NCBI GenBank assembly: GCA_033391075.1
Contig: JAWPMV010000003.1
Location: 186,001-250,000 of the forward strand
Length of the DNA stretch: 64,000 nucleotides
Reading direction: 5' to 3'
Origin: Bacteroidia bacterium
Lineage (GTDB): Bacteria > Bacteroidota > Bacteroidia > J057
The position numbers and the translations under genes are program-made. Below the pieces are notes generated by a model. The model saw only the letters and a program-made list of their open reading frames with translations. It made no database searches and had not been told where the DNA came from. Positions 24,838-32,879 of the stretch are shown here, in pieces; within the stretch, counting starts at the first letter, position 1, and each line of letters opens with the position of its first letter.

Positions 24838-26679
24838 ATGAAAAAACTTTGTAGCCAATCACTCATCTTAGCTTTATTGCTGATCCATTCATCTCTAGCT
24901 TTCGGACAAAAAAATACGGAAGTCCTTATAGATAGTCTGGAAAGTTTTATTCAGGAGAAGCTGATTCCGGGTGCAATGATTAGCATTGTGAAATCGGATA
25001 GCCTGATTTTTGTAGGAGGAATTGGCTATGCAGATATTGAAAAGAATGAAAAAGTTAGCGCGCAACATCTGTTTCGACAGGCTTCCATTTCTAAATCATT
25101 TACGGCTTTGGGCCTATTTCAATTGCTCAAAGATTCACCTTACAAACTGAATAGTCCCATACGAGAAATAGATCCGGAAATTCCATTCACAAACCCCTGG
25201 CAAGCTGATGCTCCCGTGCGAGTTTCACATCTCTTAGAACACACTTCAGGTTTTGAAGATTTTCATCTGCATGCCATTTATAATAAAAAAGACAGTACGC
25301 TCCCTCCCATAAGAAATATGCTGGAAGACCATCGAAAATCTTTACACGCAAGATGGCAAGCGGGTACAAAGAAGGCATATGCAAATCCCAACTATATTCT
25401 AGCTGGACATTTGATCGAAAAAATAGCTGGGGGCTCATTTGATCAGTATATCAAAGAAAATATCCTGCATCCTATAGGCATGAATTTGTCGGGCTTTTAT
25501 TTTAAAAAACCTGAGGATAAATTATTTGCCCAAGGATATCAAAGAATCGGCATAAGCCTTAGCCCCATAGAATTCACCACTATAAATGGAGGGCCGGCAG
25601 GGGATTTTTGTACCAATGCAAGCGATATGGCTGCCTACCTTCAGTACATGCTAAGGCGTGATACTTCGATTTTTACAAGGGCTGAACTAGAAAGGATCGA
25701 AAATCCCAGAACAAGTATTGCCGCAAAGCATGGTTTGTCTGTGGGATATGGATTGGGAAATTATTCCTTATGGAAAAACGGCTTCCTCTTTCACGGTCAT
25801 GGCGGGCAAATTGAAGGATTTACTTCGAGATATGTCTATTCAAAAGAGGCTGATATTGGCGTAGCGGTAGCCATCAATCGAAACGGAAATGCAAATGAAT
25901 TGATCGATGAAATCCTGAGGCACCTCCTCGGCAACCAAAATCATGCTCCAAAAGGGAGGCTTACTTATGCTATTCCCGATTCTATAAAAAACAAATTTTC
26001 CGGTTTCTATGAATTCAATAGCCCCAAGAGTGAACTTATTGGCTTTACAGATAAAATGCTTGCCGGTTTGATCCTGGATTTTCAAAAAGAAAAACTGATT
26101 ACGAGAACGCTTCTGGGTAAAGCCAAAGACACCTTATATTATGCGGGCAATAATCAATTTTATGTAAATAATGAAGGAGTCCCCTCTGCCATCTTGATAG
26201 AGACGGATTCTGAAGAAGCTGTTTTTTGGATAAATGATCATTACACGGAAAAGAAATCAAGACTGAAAAGATTACTCATCTTTTTTGGCCTGCTTTTTTC
26301 CTTCTTGTTTTTAGCGGCTTTTACCATCTATGCTTTGGTCTGGTTCATTAGAAATGCATTTAAAAAAGATAAAGCATATCCTTTCAATCATCTGGCGCTT
26401 CTAGGGGTTGCTGTCTTTTTTAGCCTGACTTTTGTCGGATTTGGAGGCTCAGTAAGTGATCCAAAGTCCTTCACAGGTTTAAGTTTCTCTTCATTGCTCA
26501 TGTATGTGAGTTCGTATGCCCTGATCGCAATGACGTTATTCTCCATATATAGGTGCTTTAAATTACCCAAGAAAAGAGGCTTTCAACTTTTTTATGTCGC
26601 CACTTCTTTTGGGGCATTAGCAATTTCAATGTACTTGTGGGACATCGGTATTATTGGATTGAAATTGTGGAGTTATTGA
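24838..26679 (+). CDS. Serine hydrolase (class C beta-lactamase fold) with C-terminal membrane domain
   Basis: The start at 24838 gives a clean signal peptide (MKKLCSQSLILALLLIHSSLAFGQ) and is preferred to the upstream in-frame GTG/ATG at 24817. The beta-lactamase/DD-peptidase fold is shown by Ser83-Ile-Ser-Lys86 (QASISKSFTALGLF), Tyr181-Ala-Asn183 (KKAYANPNY) and His320-Gly-Gly (HGHGGQIEGF). About residues 375-470 form a lipocalin-like extension. The last ~140 residues contain four hydrophobic helices, so the catalytic domain is tethered in the inner membrane facing the periplasm. Substrates of this family include cell-wall peptides, D-amino-acid peptides and esters. It is a stand-alone plus-strand gene after the LytTR operon. 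Confidence 0.85.
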   Translation: MKKLCSQSLILALLLIHSSLAFGQKNTEVLIDSLESFIQEKLIPGAMISIVKSDSLIFVGGIGYADIEKNEKVSAQHLFRQASISKSFTALGLFQLLKDSPYKLNSPIREIDPEIPFTNPWQADAPVRVSHLLEHTSGFEDFHLHAIYNKKDSTLPPIRNMLEDHRKSLHARWQAGTKKAYANPNYILAGHLIEKIAGGSFDQYIKENILHPIGMNLSGFYFKKPEDKLFAQGYQRIGISLSPIEFTTINGGPAGDFCTNASDMAAYLQYMLRRDTSIFTRAELERIENPRTSIAAKHGLSVGYGLGNYSLWKNGFLFHGHGGQIEGFTSRYVYSKEADIGVAVAINRNGNANELIDEILRHLLGNQNHAPKGRLTYAIPDSIKNKFSGFYEFNSPKSELIGFTDKMLAGLILDFQKEKLITRTLLGKAKDTLYYAGNNQFYVNNEGVPSAILIETDSEEAVFWINDHYTEKKSRLKRLLIFFGLLFSFLFLAAFTIYALVWFIRNAFKKDKAYPFNHLALLGVAVFFSLTFVGFGGSVSDPKSFTGLSFSSLLMYVSSYALIAMTLFSIYRCFKLPKKRGFQLFYVATSFGALAISMYLWDIGIIGLKLWSY

Positions 26680-26750
26680 TAAAGGATGATTTCCCACTTA
26701 CTGTCCAGGCGATTTGCTTGCTTCAGGAAACAGACCTCCATCATCTTATT

Positions 26751-27767
26751 TCAAGGCGTTTGAACATAATTCTCCACATAGAACTTATCCTTAAGGTATT
26801 TCTTTTTCCATTCCTTATTGAGTTTGTCCAAAAGGATTCCTTCCCCAAAACCGATAGAATAGAAAGAAGTCCTCTGACCGGTATCCAGCTTTAATCTTAT
26901 GAGTCGGGCCAATTCTCTTGCATACAGATCCTCCGTAACTTTGGGAAAGGGGACAAAGTCTTCCAATTGCTGACAATCCTGGCTCGGAAGGTAATTTTTC
27001 ATTTCCTGTAAAAAGGCCCATTCATTATAGCGGGCAATTCCTTCCTGCCATACTTGAAAAGAGAAATAGCTGTAGTCTTTTTCTGATAAGGTTTCTTTAA
27101 GCTTTTTCCGACTCTGCCGGTATTCTTTTAAGACTGACTGAAAGGATTCTTTTTCTCCTTCCTGGATCAGTAGAGATAGAGACATAGCGTATTCCTGAAA
27201 AACTTCTTGTACTGATGAATCTGTATATGGAAAGGGATAGTTTAACATCCACATTCCACTTTGATCCTCTCCTTGCAAACCCAATTCCGCAACTGCCGAT
27301 TGATAACTTTTATCGGACATTTGAAATTGGTGGAAATGCTCATGAAGCAAGGTGATGATCCATTCGGAAGAAGATTTGCCCGTGTTTTCGGGGGTTCCTA
27401 CAATTACGACAGGGATATGATCAAATAGAGGGAAAGTTGCCAGAAATCCCGGATTCAATTCCTGAGGTCTCCCATAAATTTCTGTATCCAACATAGGATC
27501 ATGCCCCAATGATTTAAATTCTGCACTGGGATTGGGATGAAACATCAGGTATTCAACACTATCTGTAATTAGCAGCAAGGCGAAAGGCGTATTTTCCATG
27601 CCCTCCCAGATATTTTTAGCAAAACGATCCTTGATTGAAATGGCTTCCTTGATTCGAATTTTGTCTTCTACGGAAGGGCCCTTGGGAAGAGCAGCAGTAG
27701 CCTGAACAATAAGTGAATGGCAAAAGAAGAGTAATACGCTAGCAGTGTATATTTTTTTTCGTCTCAT
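26751..27767 (-). CDS. Exported HExxH putative metalloprotease of unknown family
   Basis: A signal peptide starts at the ATG at 27767 (MRRKKIYTASVLLFFCHSLIVQATA); the frame extends to 27824 but the extra residues break the signal. The key feature is His142-Glu143-xx-His146 in WIITLLHEHFHQFQM, the zinc-binding helix of gluzincin-type proteases. A downstream helix with Glu (YFSFQVWQEGIARYNEWAFL, around residue 245-265) is a candidate third ligand. The rest is helical and I cannot assign a MEROPS family. It converges with the serine hydrolase upstream. A non-peptidase zinc protein is possible. Confidence 0.6.
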   Translation of the reverse strand: MRRKKIYTASVLLFFCHSLIVQATAALPKGPSVEDKIRIKEAISIKDRFAKNIWEGMENTPFALLLITDSVEYLMFHPNPSAEFKSLGHDPMLDTEIYGRPQELNPGFLATFPLFDHIPVVIVGTPENTGKSSSEWIITLLHEHFHQFQMSDKSYQSAVAELGLQGEDQSGMWMLNYPFPYTDSSVQEVFQEYAMSLSLLIQEGEKESFQSVLKEYRQSRKKLKETLSEKDYSYFSFQVWQEGIARYNEWAFLQEMKNYLPSQDCQQLEDFVPFPKVTEDLYARELARLIRLKLDTGQRTSFYSIGFGEGILLDKLNKEWKKKYLKDKFYVENYVQTP

Positions 27768-27854
27768 TTGTATAAAGCTTTTGATGAATATCCAGTACAA
27801 AACTATTGACTGGGAGGGGCTCAATACAAGAGGAGAGAGGAGGTAAAAAGTATG

Positions 27855-27880
27855 AAAAAAGGCCTATTTAGACCTTTTTT
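27855..27880. terminator. Bidirectional A/T-flanked terminator hairpin
   Basis: AAAAAAGG and CCTTTTTT pair around a 10-nt centre, giving a T-tract on either strand. It lies 16 bp past the stop of the QueA-like gene and should end the SDR/QueA-like transcript. Confidence 0.7.
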
Positions 27881-27895
27881 CCATACATCTCAGGA

Positions 27896-28951
27896 CTATT
27901 TCAACATCAAATGCAAATCTCCAAACTGATGCCAGTGATAAGCCGAACGAATCGCCTCTTTATAGGCTCTTTCTATATGCTTGAAACCCAGTAAAGCCTG
28001 TAGAATATGTAAATGAGAGGCTTTAGGCTCATGAAAGCCACTCAATAATCCATCCGTCACTTTTATGGGGTAACTTTCATGGATATATAAGTCGGTCTTC
28101 CCTCTGTAAGGCTCTATGATCCCCGCTTCATTTACAGCACTTTCTATAGCTCTTATGGCGGTTGTTCCGACTGCAATTATTCTTTTTCCCATTCGTTTTG
28201 CCTCATTGATACGCAAGGCAGAAAGGGGATTTACCTCCATGTATTCGCTATAGGGTTTTTCTCCTTCTTCCAGGCTGGAGACCCCGCAGTGCAAAAGGAT
28301 AGGCGCGAATACAATTCCCTTCCTGATTAATCTTTTCATCAATTCTAAACTAAAGGCCCTTCCGGCTGAAGGCATTTCAACACTGCCGGGATGAAAGGAA
28401 AATTGAGTCTGATAATAGGAGAGGGGATAGGACTCATTTAGCTGGGTATATTTGATTGGACGTCCATGCTTAGCCAAGTAAGTTTCCAGCTCCTGATCCA
28501 GATGGATTTCTGCCTTCCAAAGATCAAGCAAATGTTCTTCTCTATAATGCCGCTCTTGCAATTGGATCCTTCCTCCTGCTGGCAAATCAAAAATCATCCC
28601 TTGCTCGCCCTCTTTCCAACGTATACTTTTATCGCCCTGAATTTCTCTAATCTCAACCAGCCATTTTCTCTCCGATAGTCTGGTACTCAGGTGTAATTTT
28701 GCAGGAATTCCTCCGGATAGTTTTAGGGGAAGCGCAGCAGGAATAGTTGCTGAGGTATTGACGACCAAAACATCTCCGGGAGATAAATAATGATCAAGCT
28801 GATGAAAATGATCATGTAGAAGTTCTCCAGAATCTTTACTGACCAATAATCGAACCTCATCTCTTTTTATGTTTCGCCTTTCCGTAGGCAGGGGACAGGC
28901 AAGAGAATCAGGAAGGTCAAATTGAATGATATTATTGACTAAGGTTTTCAT
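27896..28951 (-). CDS. QueA-like S-adenosylmethionine:tRNA ribosyltransferase-isomerase, divergent paralogue
   Basis: QueA transfers and rearranges the ribosyl part of SAM onto 7-aminomethyl-7-deazaguanine in tRNA to form epoxyqueuosine. The start at 28951 (MKTLVNN) is preferred; it lies inside the end of the SDR gene, overlapping by 20 bp. The overall order of QueA blocks is kept: GDVLVVNTSATIPAALP, YYQTQFSFHPGSVEMPSAGRAF, RIIAVGTTAIRAIES, DGLLSGFHEP and AYKEAI...GDLHLML. Several signature motifs are altered compared with classical QueA: APTAGLHF is MPSAGRAF, LHVGAGTF is LHCGVSSL, and TNFHLP is SGFHEP. This points to a paralogue with a changed substrate rather than the housekeeping enzyme. 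Context (SDR oxidoreductase, GAF-LuxR) does not resemble a queuosine operon. Confidence 0.75.
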   Translation of the reverse strand: MKTLVNNIIQFDLPDSLACPLPTERRNIKRDEVRLLVSKDSGELLHDHFHQLDHYLSPGDVLVVNTSATIPAALPLKLSGGIPAKLHLSTRLSERKWLVEIREIQGDKSIRWKEGEQGMIFDLPAGGRIQLQERHYREEHLLDLWKAEIHLDQELETYLAKHGRPIKYTQLNESYPLSYYQTQFSFHPGSVEMPSAGRAFSLELMKRLIRKGIVFAPILLHCGVSSLEEGEKPYSEYMEVNPLSALRINEAKRMGKRIIAVGTTAIRAIESAVNEAGIIEPYRGKTDLYIHESYPIKVTDGLLSGFHEPKASHLHILQALLGFKHIERAYKEAIRSAYHWHQFGDLHLMLK

Positions 28952-29651
28952 AATTCTTTTCTGTTTGTAATTGTGGGGTGTATCTGCCTCCGGGCAAGTC
29001 ATTTTCTATGAGTTTCAATATTGCGGGCAGGGCAAATTCTTCTGGAGAAGGTCGATCTGAGATATCATCCTGGGGAAAGGCAGCCTGGTGCATATCGGTA
29101 CGCATATCTCCGGGATCAAAAGCATAGAATCTGTATTGGGGATTTTCCTTCCCAAGTATAGCGCTCATGTGATCCAAGCCGGCTTTACTTGCTCCATATA
29201 CGCCCCAACTTTCATAGGCCTCGACAGCAGCATCACTACTCAGGTTTATGATTTTCGCAGCCTCTTGTAATTGATCTTTTACTTTCTGTAAAAGAGAAAT
29301 GGGAGCAATCATATTGGTATGTAGGACGATATGCATTTGCTCAATGGGATGCTCAAAAAGAGGAAGCATTGGACTTGGGCCCAGGGCAGAGGCATTGTTT
29401 ACCAACAGATCGAGTTTCCAGGATTTATCCATTAGTAATTGGGCCAGCTCTAAAAGGTGAACTTCATCTCTGACATCACCGGATACAGCTATTACTTCAG
29501 TATAGGTGGAAAGCTCTGTTTTTACCCTGAATAGTTGGGAAGAATTTCTGGCAGTTATCAGCAACTTCCAGCCTTTGCTGGCGAGGGATTTTGCGAGGGC
29601 ATATCCAAATCCTTTGGATGCTCCCGTGATTAAGGCAATTTTTTCTGACAT
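28932..29651 (-). CDS. Short-chain dehydrogenase/reductase
   Basis: A classical SDR of 239 residues. Visible features are the dinucleotide-binding TGASKGFGYALA (about 9-20), the structural NNASALG (about 87-93), a catalytic Ser in IINLSSDAAVEA (about 137) and the YxxxK motif in WGVYGASKAGL (Tyr about 151, Lys about 155). The coenzyme is probably NADP(H), judged from the basic residues after the first beta strand (TARNSSQLFRVK). The substrate is unknown. Its 3' end overlaps the start of the QueA-like gene by 20 bp, so translation is coupled. A lux-box-like palindrome lies 76-95 bp upstream of its start. Confidence 0.85.
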   Translation of the reverse strand: MSEKIALITGASKGFGYALAKSLASKGWKLLITARNSSQLFRVKTELSTYTEVIAVSGDVRDEVHLLELAQLLMDKSWKLDLLVNNASALGPSPMLPLFEHPIEQMHIVLHTNMIAPISLLQKVKDQLQEAAKIINLSSDAAVEAYESWGVYGASKAGLDHMSAILGKENPQYRFYAFDPGDMRTDMHQAAFPQDDISDRPSPEEFALPAILKLIENDLPGGRYTPQLQTEKNYENLSQ

Positions 29652-29724
29652 GATATTCGTGTTATTATTTGATACAAATATCCTGTGCTGCCCACTCGCG
29701 TAAAACGTACCTGTGACTAGAAAT

Positions 29725-29748
29725 CTACCTGTACTTATGTACAGGTAG
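29725..29748. promoter_or_regulatory. Lux-box-like palindrome upstream of the SDR/QueA-like operon
   Basis: A perfect 10-bp inverted repeat with a 4-nt centre. Its inner 20 bp, ACCTGTACTTATGTACAGGT at 29727-29746, agree with the classical lux box except in the five central bases. Another half-site, ACCTGT, lies at 29709-29714. The palindrome sits 19 bp past the stop of a LuxR-type regulator gene and 74 bp before the SDR start. No T-tract follows on the minus strand, which argues against a simple terminator. Confidence 0.5.
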
Positions 29749-29766
29749 CAATAAAAAAGTCTAGGA

Positions 29767-30714
29767 CTACAGACTGAGGAGGCCTCGCCTAAGGGCCGTA
29801 TCTACCGCCTCGGTTCGAGTCTCTGCCTGTAATTTTGAAAGAATAGAGGAGAGGTGAAATTTGATCGTCCGCTCTGTGATATACAGATGTTCTGCGATCT
29901 GTTTGTTCGTATGTCCCTTGCGGACCAATTGCAAAACTTCCAGTTCCCTGCTAGTTAGGGGTGAAGAGGGATACTGAAATTGGATAGCTTTTTCCTGCTT
30001 TTTCTGCTCCTTATGAAGTCCTTGACGGATCAGTGCTATTTGTTCGGCGATCTCTTCCAGCAATTCAAGAGAAGCATTGATTCTTTCTGATTCTGGAAGT
30101 TCGGATTTAAACTTCAGCAAATTTGATGAGAGTTCATCTAATCTGGGTGTCAGAACGCGCCCCAGAATTTCGCGGATCGAATGATTGTTTTCGGGTAAAT
30201 GGCTGCTATACAAATCTTGCAGACGAGTCCTTTGAATGGCAATCCCTATGAGTTCACTAATCGTGTTTAACATCGATAGCTGTTCCTCGCTCAATTTTTG
30301 GCTTTCCTTACTCAGGAGGTTTAGGATACCAGCTTTTTCTCCCTGTATAAAAATGGGAACGGTCGCATGAAATTTCAGATCACGGGTTTCCGATTTGATG
30401 TCTTTGAGGCGAGTACAGGTGATTTCGCTAATATTTTCGGCTTCAGAAACTGTATTGGATAAATATTTTTCAATGCAACTGCACCAGCCGGAAAGCCTCT
30501 CTGGATAATTGGAGAGGGCAGGAGGCAAATTATAGGATGCAGCCAGATACACAGATTTATTATCCTTCTGGATCAACCATATCCATCCTGTCTCCAGATT
30601 CAGTAAGCTCACCGTTTTATGCAAGGCTTTCCTCAGGGCAGCTTGCAAAGAATACTCCTGGTTCAGATGGCTCGCTATCTCATACAAATGGGAAAAATAT
30701 TCTTTATCTCTCAT
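29767..30714 (-). CDS. GAF-domain LuxR/NarL-type transcriptional regulator
   Basis: An N-terminal GAF sensor (about residues 18-168) is joined through a helical, possibly coiled-coil linker (about 185-245) to a LuxR-type helix-turn-helix (about 250-312: LTSRELEVLQLVRKGHTNKQ, then IAEHLYITERTIKFHLSSIL). There is no phosphoacceptor receiver and no acyl-homoserine-lactone domain. The GAF domain has Cys78-Ser-Cys80 (SGWCSC), Cys100 (EITCTRL) and His116 (FHATVP), a set that could bind a metal or iron-sulfur cluster, so a redox or gas signal is plausible. The gene starts 32 bp after the CPBP stop. The palindrome at 29727-29746 just beyond its 3' end is a candidate binding site. Confidence 0.8.
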   Translation of the reverse strand: MRDKEYFSHLYEIASHLNQEYSLQAALRKALHKTVSLLNLETGWIWLIQKDNKSVYLAASYNLPPALSNYPERLSGWCSCIEKYLSNTVSEAENISEITCTRLKDIKSETRDLKFHATVPIFIQGEKAGILNLLSKESQKLSEEQLSMLNTISELIGIAIQRTRLQDLYSSHLPENNHSIREILGRVLTPRLDELSSNLLKFKSELPESERINASLELLEEIAEQIALIRQGLHKEQKKQEKAIQFQYPSSPLTSRELEVLQLVRKGHTNKQIAEHLYITERTIKFHLSSILSKLQAETRTEAVDTALRRGLLSL

Positions 30715-30746
30715 AGCTATTCTCGGATTCCCATTAGCAAGCTAGT

Positions 30747-31592
30747 CTATTTTTCGGATATGGGTAGTTTGCCGTTTTTCTTTTTCCATCCATTTAGCAA
30801 TATCAATCCTAGCCCTGCTGCCAGAACCATATTTAAGATATAGGCAATCGTAAGGGTTAAGGTATCCGAAGATTCCAGGAAAAATTCTAAGGCGATGTTT
30901 GAAGCAGCATTAAAAAAGGCGTGGAGCAAGATGGCCAAAAAGACGCTAGCCTTTGACACAAAATGGATGTAGGTAAAAAGGATACTCAGCGATATGGTAT
31001 TCAGCATATACAAGCCAATTGTCCATACATTTACCGACAGAAAAGAGGGGATAGCTGCTCCGGGGAAAGTAAAAGAAGCCAGATGCCATACTCCCCAGGC
31101 CAAGCCAACATATAGGGTGCTTTTCAGAATGGAATGCTTTTCCAGGAGCTTTGGCAACATAAAGCCTCGCCAACCCAATTCTTCTCCCATAGGCCCAAAA
31201 GGCAAGGCAGCCAAAAACCAAAGAGGAATGGAAGTCAGGCCCGCCCATACATCAAGTCCCAGCATTTCTCCCTGATACAATACACTAGCGGCATAAGCCA
31301 GACAATAAAGGAGGATGGGTAGAAAAATGACATATAGATAAACCTTCGGCTTTGCCTTAAATCTTAGGAGTTTTCCAAGCAATACCTTTAGCTGCGTTTT
31401 GTCGATTATATACTGTACCCAAATAGCCGCGATACTTGGACCATAAGCTCCTATGAAACCAATCAAAGCCATAGGAGTAATAGACTCTTCGGCCAGAATA
31501 ATCTGGTAACTAATATATAGCGTTGGCCAGGAGATCAAGTAGTTGATCAATAGAAAGGAGGCAATCGGATGCTTTTTAATCAGGGCTTTCAT
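30747..31592 (-). CDS. CPBP family intramembrane metalloprotease
   Basis: About seven to eight hydrophobic segments and the family core: Glu137-Glu138-xxx-Arg142 (MGEELGWRGFMLP), His170 in WGVWHLASF and a distal His in ILLHAFFNAASN (around residue 245). The GWRG variant is the typical bacterial CPBP form. An in-frame ATG at 31610 would add six residues; MKALIKKH at 31592 is preferred. It is followed at 32 bp by the GAF-LuxR gene. Substrate is unknown. Confidence 0.8.
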   Translation of the reverse strand: MKALIKKHPIASFLLINYLISWPTLYISYQIILAEESITPMALIGFIGAYGPSIAAIWVQYIIDKTQLKVLLGKLLRFKAKPKVYLYVIFLPILLYCLAYAASVLYQGEMLGLDVWAGLTSIPLWFLAALPFGPMGEELGWRGFMLPKLLEKHSILKSTLYVGLAWGVWHLASFTFPGAAIPSFLSVNVWTIGLYMLNTISLSILFTYIHFVSKASVFLAILLHAFFNAASNIALEFFLESSDTLTLTIAYILNMVLAAGLGLILLNGWKKKNGKLPISEK

Positions 31593-31661
31593 AGGATATC
31601 TTTTCCACAAAACATTCGAAATTTTACCGCTAAATCGTCCTCCCCACTTAAATCGAACCTC

Positions 31662-32708
31662 TTAATGGGGATTTTTTTGTTGGCGGATGAAAGCCGAGGG
31701 GGTTACTCCTTTGATCTTTTTGAAGGCTGTATTAAAGGAAGATTTGGATTGGTATCCGCAATCAAAAGCTATTCCCAGGATACTGTAATTCTTATGCCTG
31801 GAAGAAAGTAACTGCCTGCAAACTTCTTCAATTCGGTACTGATTTAAAAGATCATAAAAACTCGCATCGAAATAATCTCCCAAAATTTGAGATACCTTAT
31901 GCTTTTCCAGGGCTAAATCCTTTGACAGGCGATTCAGATTAAATTCCGGATCAACAAAAATCCGCTGGTTCTCAAAGTAATCTTTAATCTTCAGACCGTA
32001 CTTTTCAATATCCTGCTTGCTGAGGGAAGATTTCGCATACTTTTCTTTTTGGTACAGGAAATCTGGCTGATAAATGATTTTGACACTTATCAGGTAGATA
32101 AGAATTGCTGCCCCCAGGTAGAGGTAGTTTTCAAGAAAACTCCATTCCAATAAATAAAACTGACTCATGATCCTCCGAATGAAGAAGAGGACGTTATAAG
32201 CGGCAAATATCCCTAGGAGAGATTTGATTAAGGCGAGCAGTTTTTGGTTTGCCCTTTTCCTCTGATCAGCAGCTAATAATTTAACACTCAATCCTATGTA
32301 GATCAGGTTATACAGGATCAGAAAGTAATTCAGGAAAGTACCTAAGAAAATGAATGTGTCATCTTGATAGACGTTTTGAACATGGACAAAAATCACCAAT
32401 CCTTTGATCAAGAAGAAGCATAAGAAATGGCCTAGAATTCCTGGGTTTACAGGCCTGGGGTTTAGAGAAAAGCTAATGTATAAATAGAGTAGGGGGGAAA
32501 GCAGGAGGGAATTTCCTGCCCAAACCCATATAAACAGGTCGAGAGAGAGGGGGTGTAAATTATTATCAAAGAGGCAGCCTAAGCCCAGAATAAAAATGAA
32601 AAAGGCTAAAAACTTATTGGCCAGAAAGCCGGGCTTTTTAAAATAAACAATAAAGGACAGGATCAGGCCTTGTATACCTCCTAGCGTCAAGATATAATTC
32701 AGAAGCAT
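31662..32708 (-). CDS. AraC-family regulator with 7-helix membrane N-terminus
   Basis: Residues 1-215 contain about seven hydrophobic helices. Residues about 240-345 form an AraC DNA-binding domain, with two helix-turn-helix units (LNRLSKDLALEKHKVSQIL and SILGIAFDCGYQSKSSFNTA, then FKKIKGVTPSAFIRQ). This layout is widespread in Bacteroidota, where the membrane part is assumed to sense a signal. A close architectural relative is encoded at 50250-51392. The neighbours are a CPBP protease downstream and an esterase upstream; the target is not evident. Confidence 0.85.
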   Translation of the reverse strand: MLLNYILTLGGIQGLILSFIVYFKKPGFLANKFLAFFIFILGLGCLFDNNLHPLSLDLFIWVWAGNSLLLSPLLYLYISFSLNPRPVNPGILGHFLCFFLIKGLVIFVHVQNVYQDDTFIFLGTFLNYFLILYNLIYIGLSVKLLAADQRKRANQKLLALIKSLLGIFAAYNVLFFIRRIMSQFYLLEWSFLENYLYLGAAILIYLISVKIIYQPDFLYQKEKYAKSSLSKQDIEKYGLKIKDYFENQRIFVDPEFNLNRLSKDLALEKHKVSQILGDYFDASFYDLLNQYRIEEVCRQLLSSRHKNYSILGIAFDCGYQSKSSFNTAFKKIKGVTPSAFIRQQKNPH

Positions 32709-32879
32709 AGACCTAAATTATGATTTTTGGGCCGATTTGTGAAGCGAAACACTTAGCCGTCAGATCATAATTAGCGGGTTTTATTAAGAATAAATTTCCA
32801 TTGGGGATTTTGAGCAGGCCCATAAAGACAGTAATCCAAAAAAGAATTTCATGCCTTAGGACAAATAAATAGTAGGCAT

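Noticed and set aside
29725-29748. Treating the 10-bp palindrome simply as a terminator of the LuxR-type gene
   Set aside because: No T-tract follows on the minus strand and the sequence matches a lux box; termination cannot be fully excluded.
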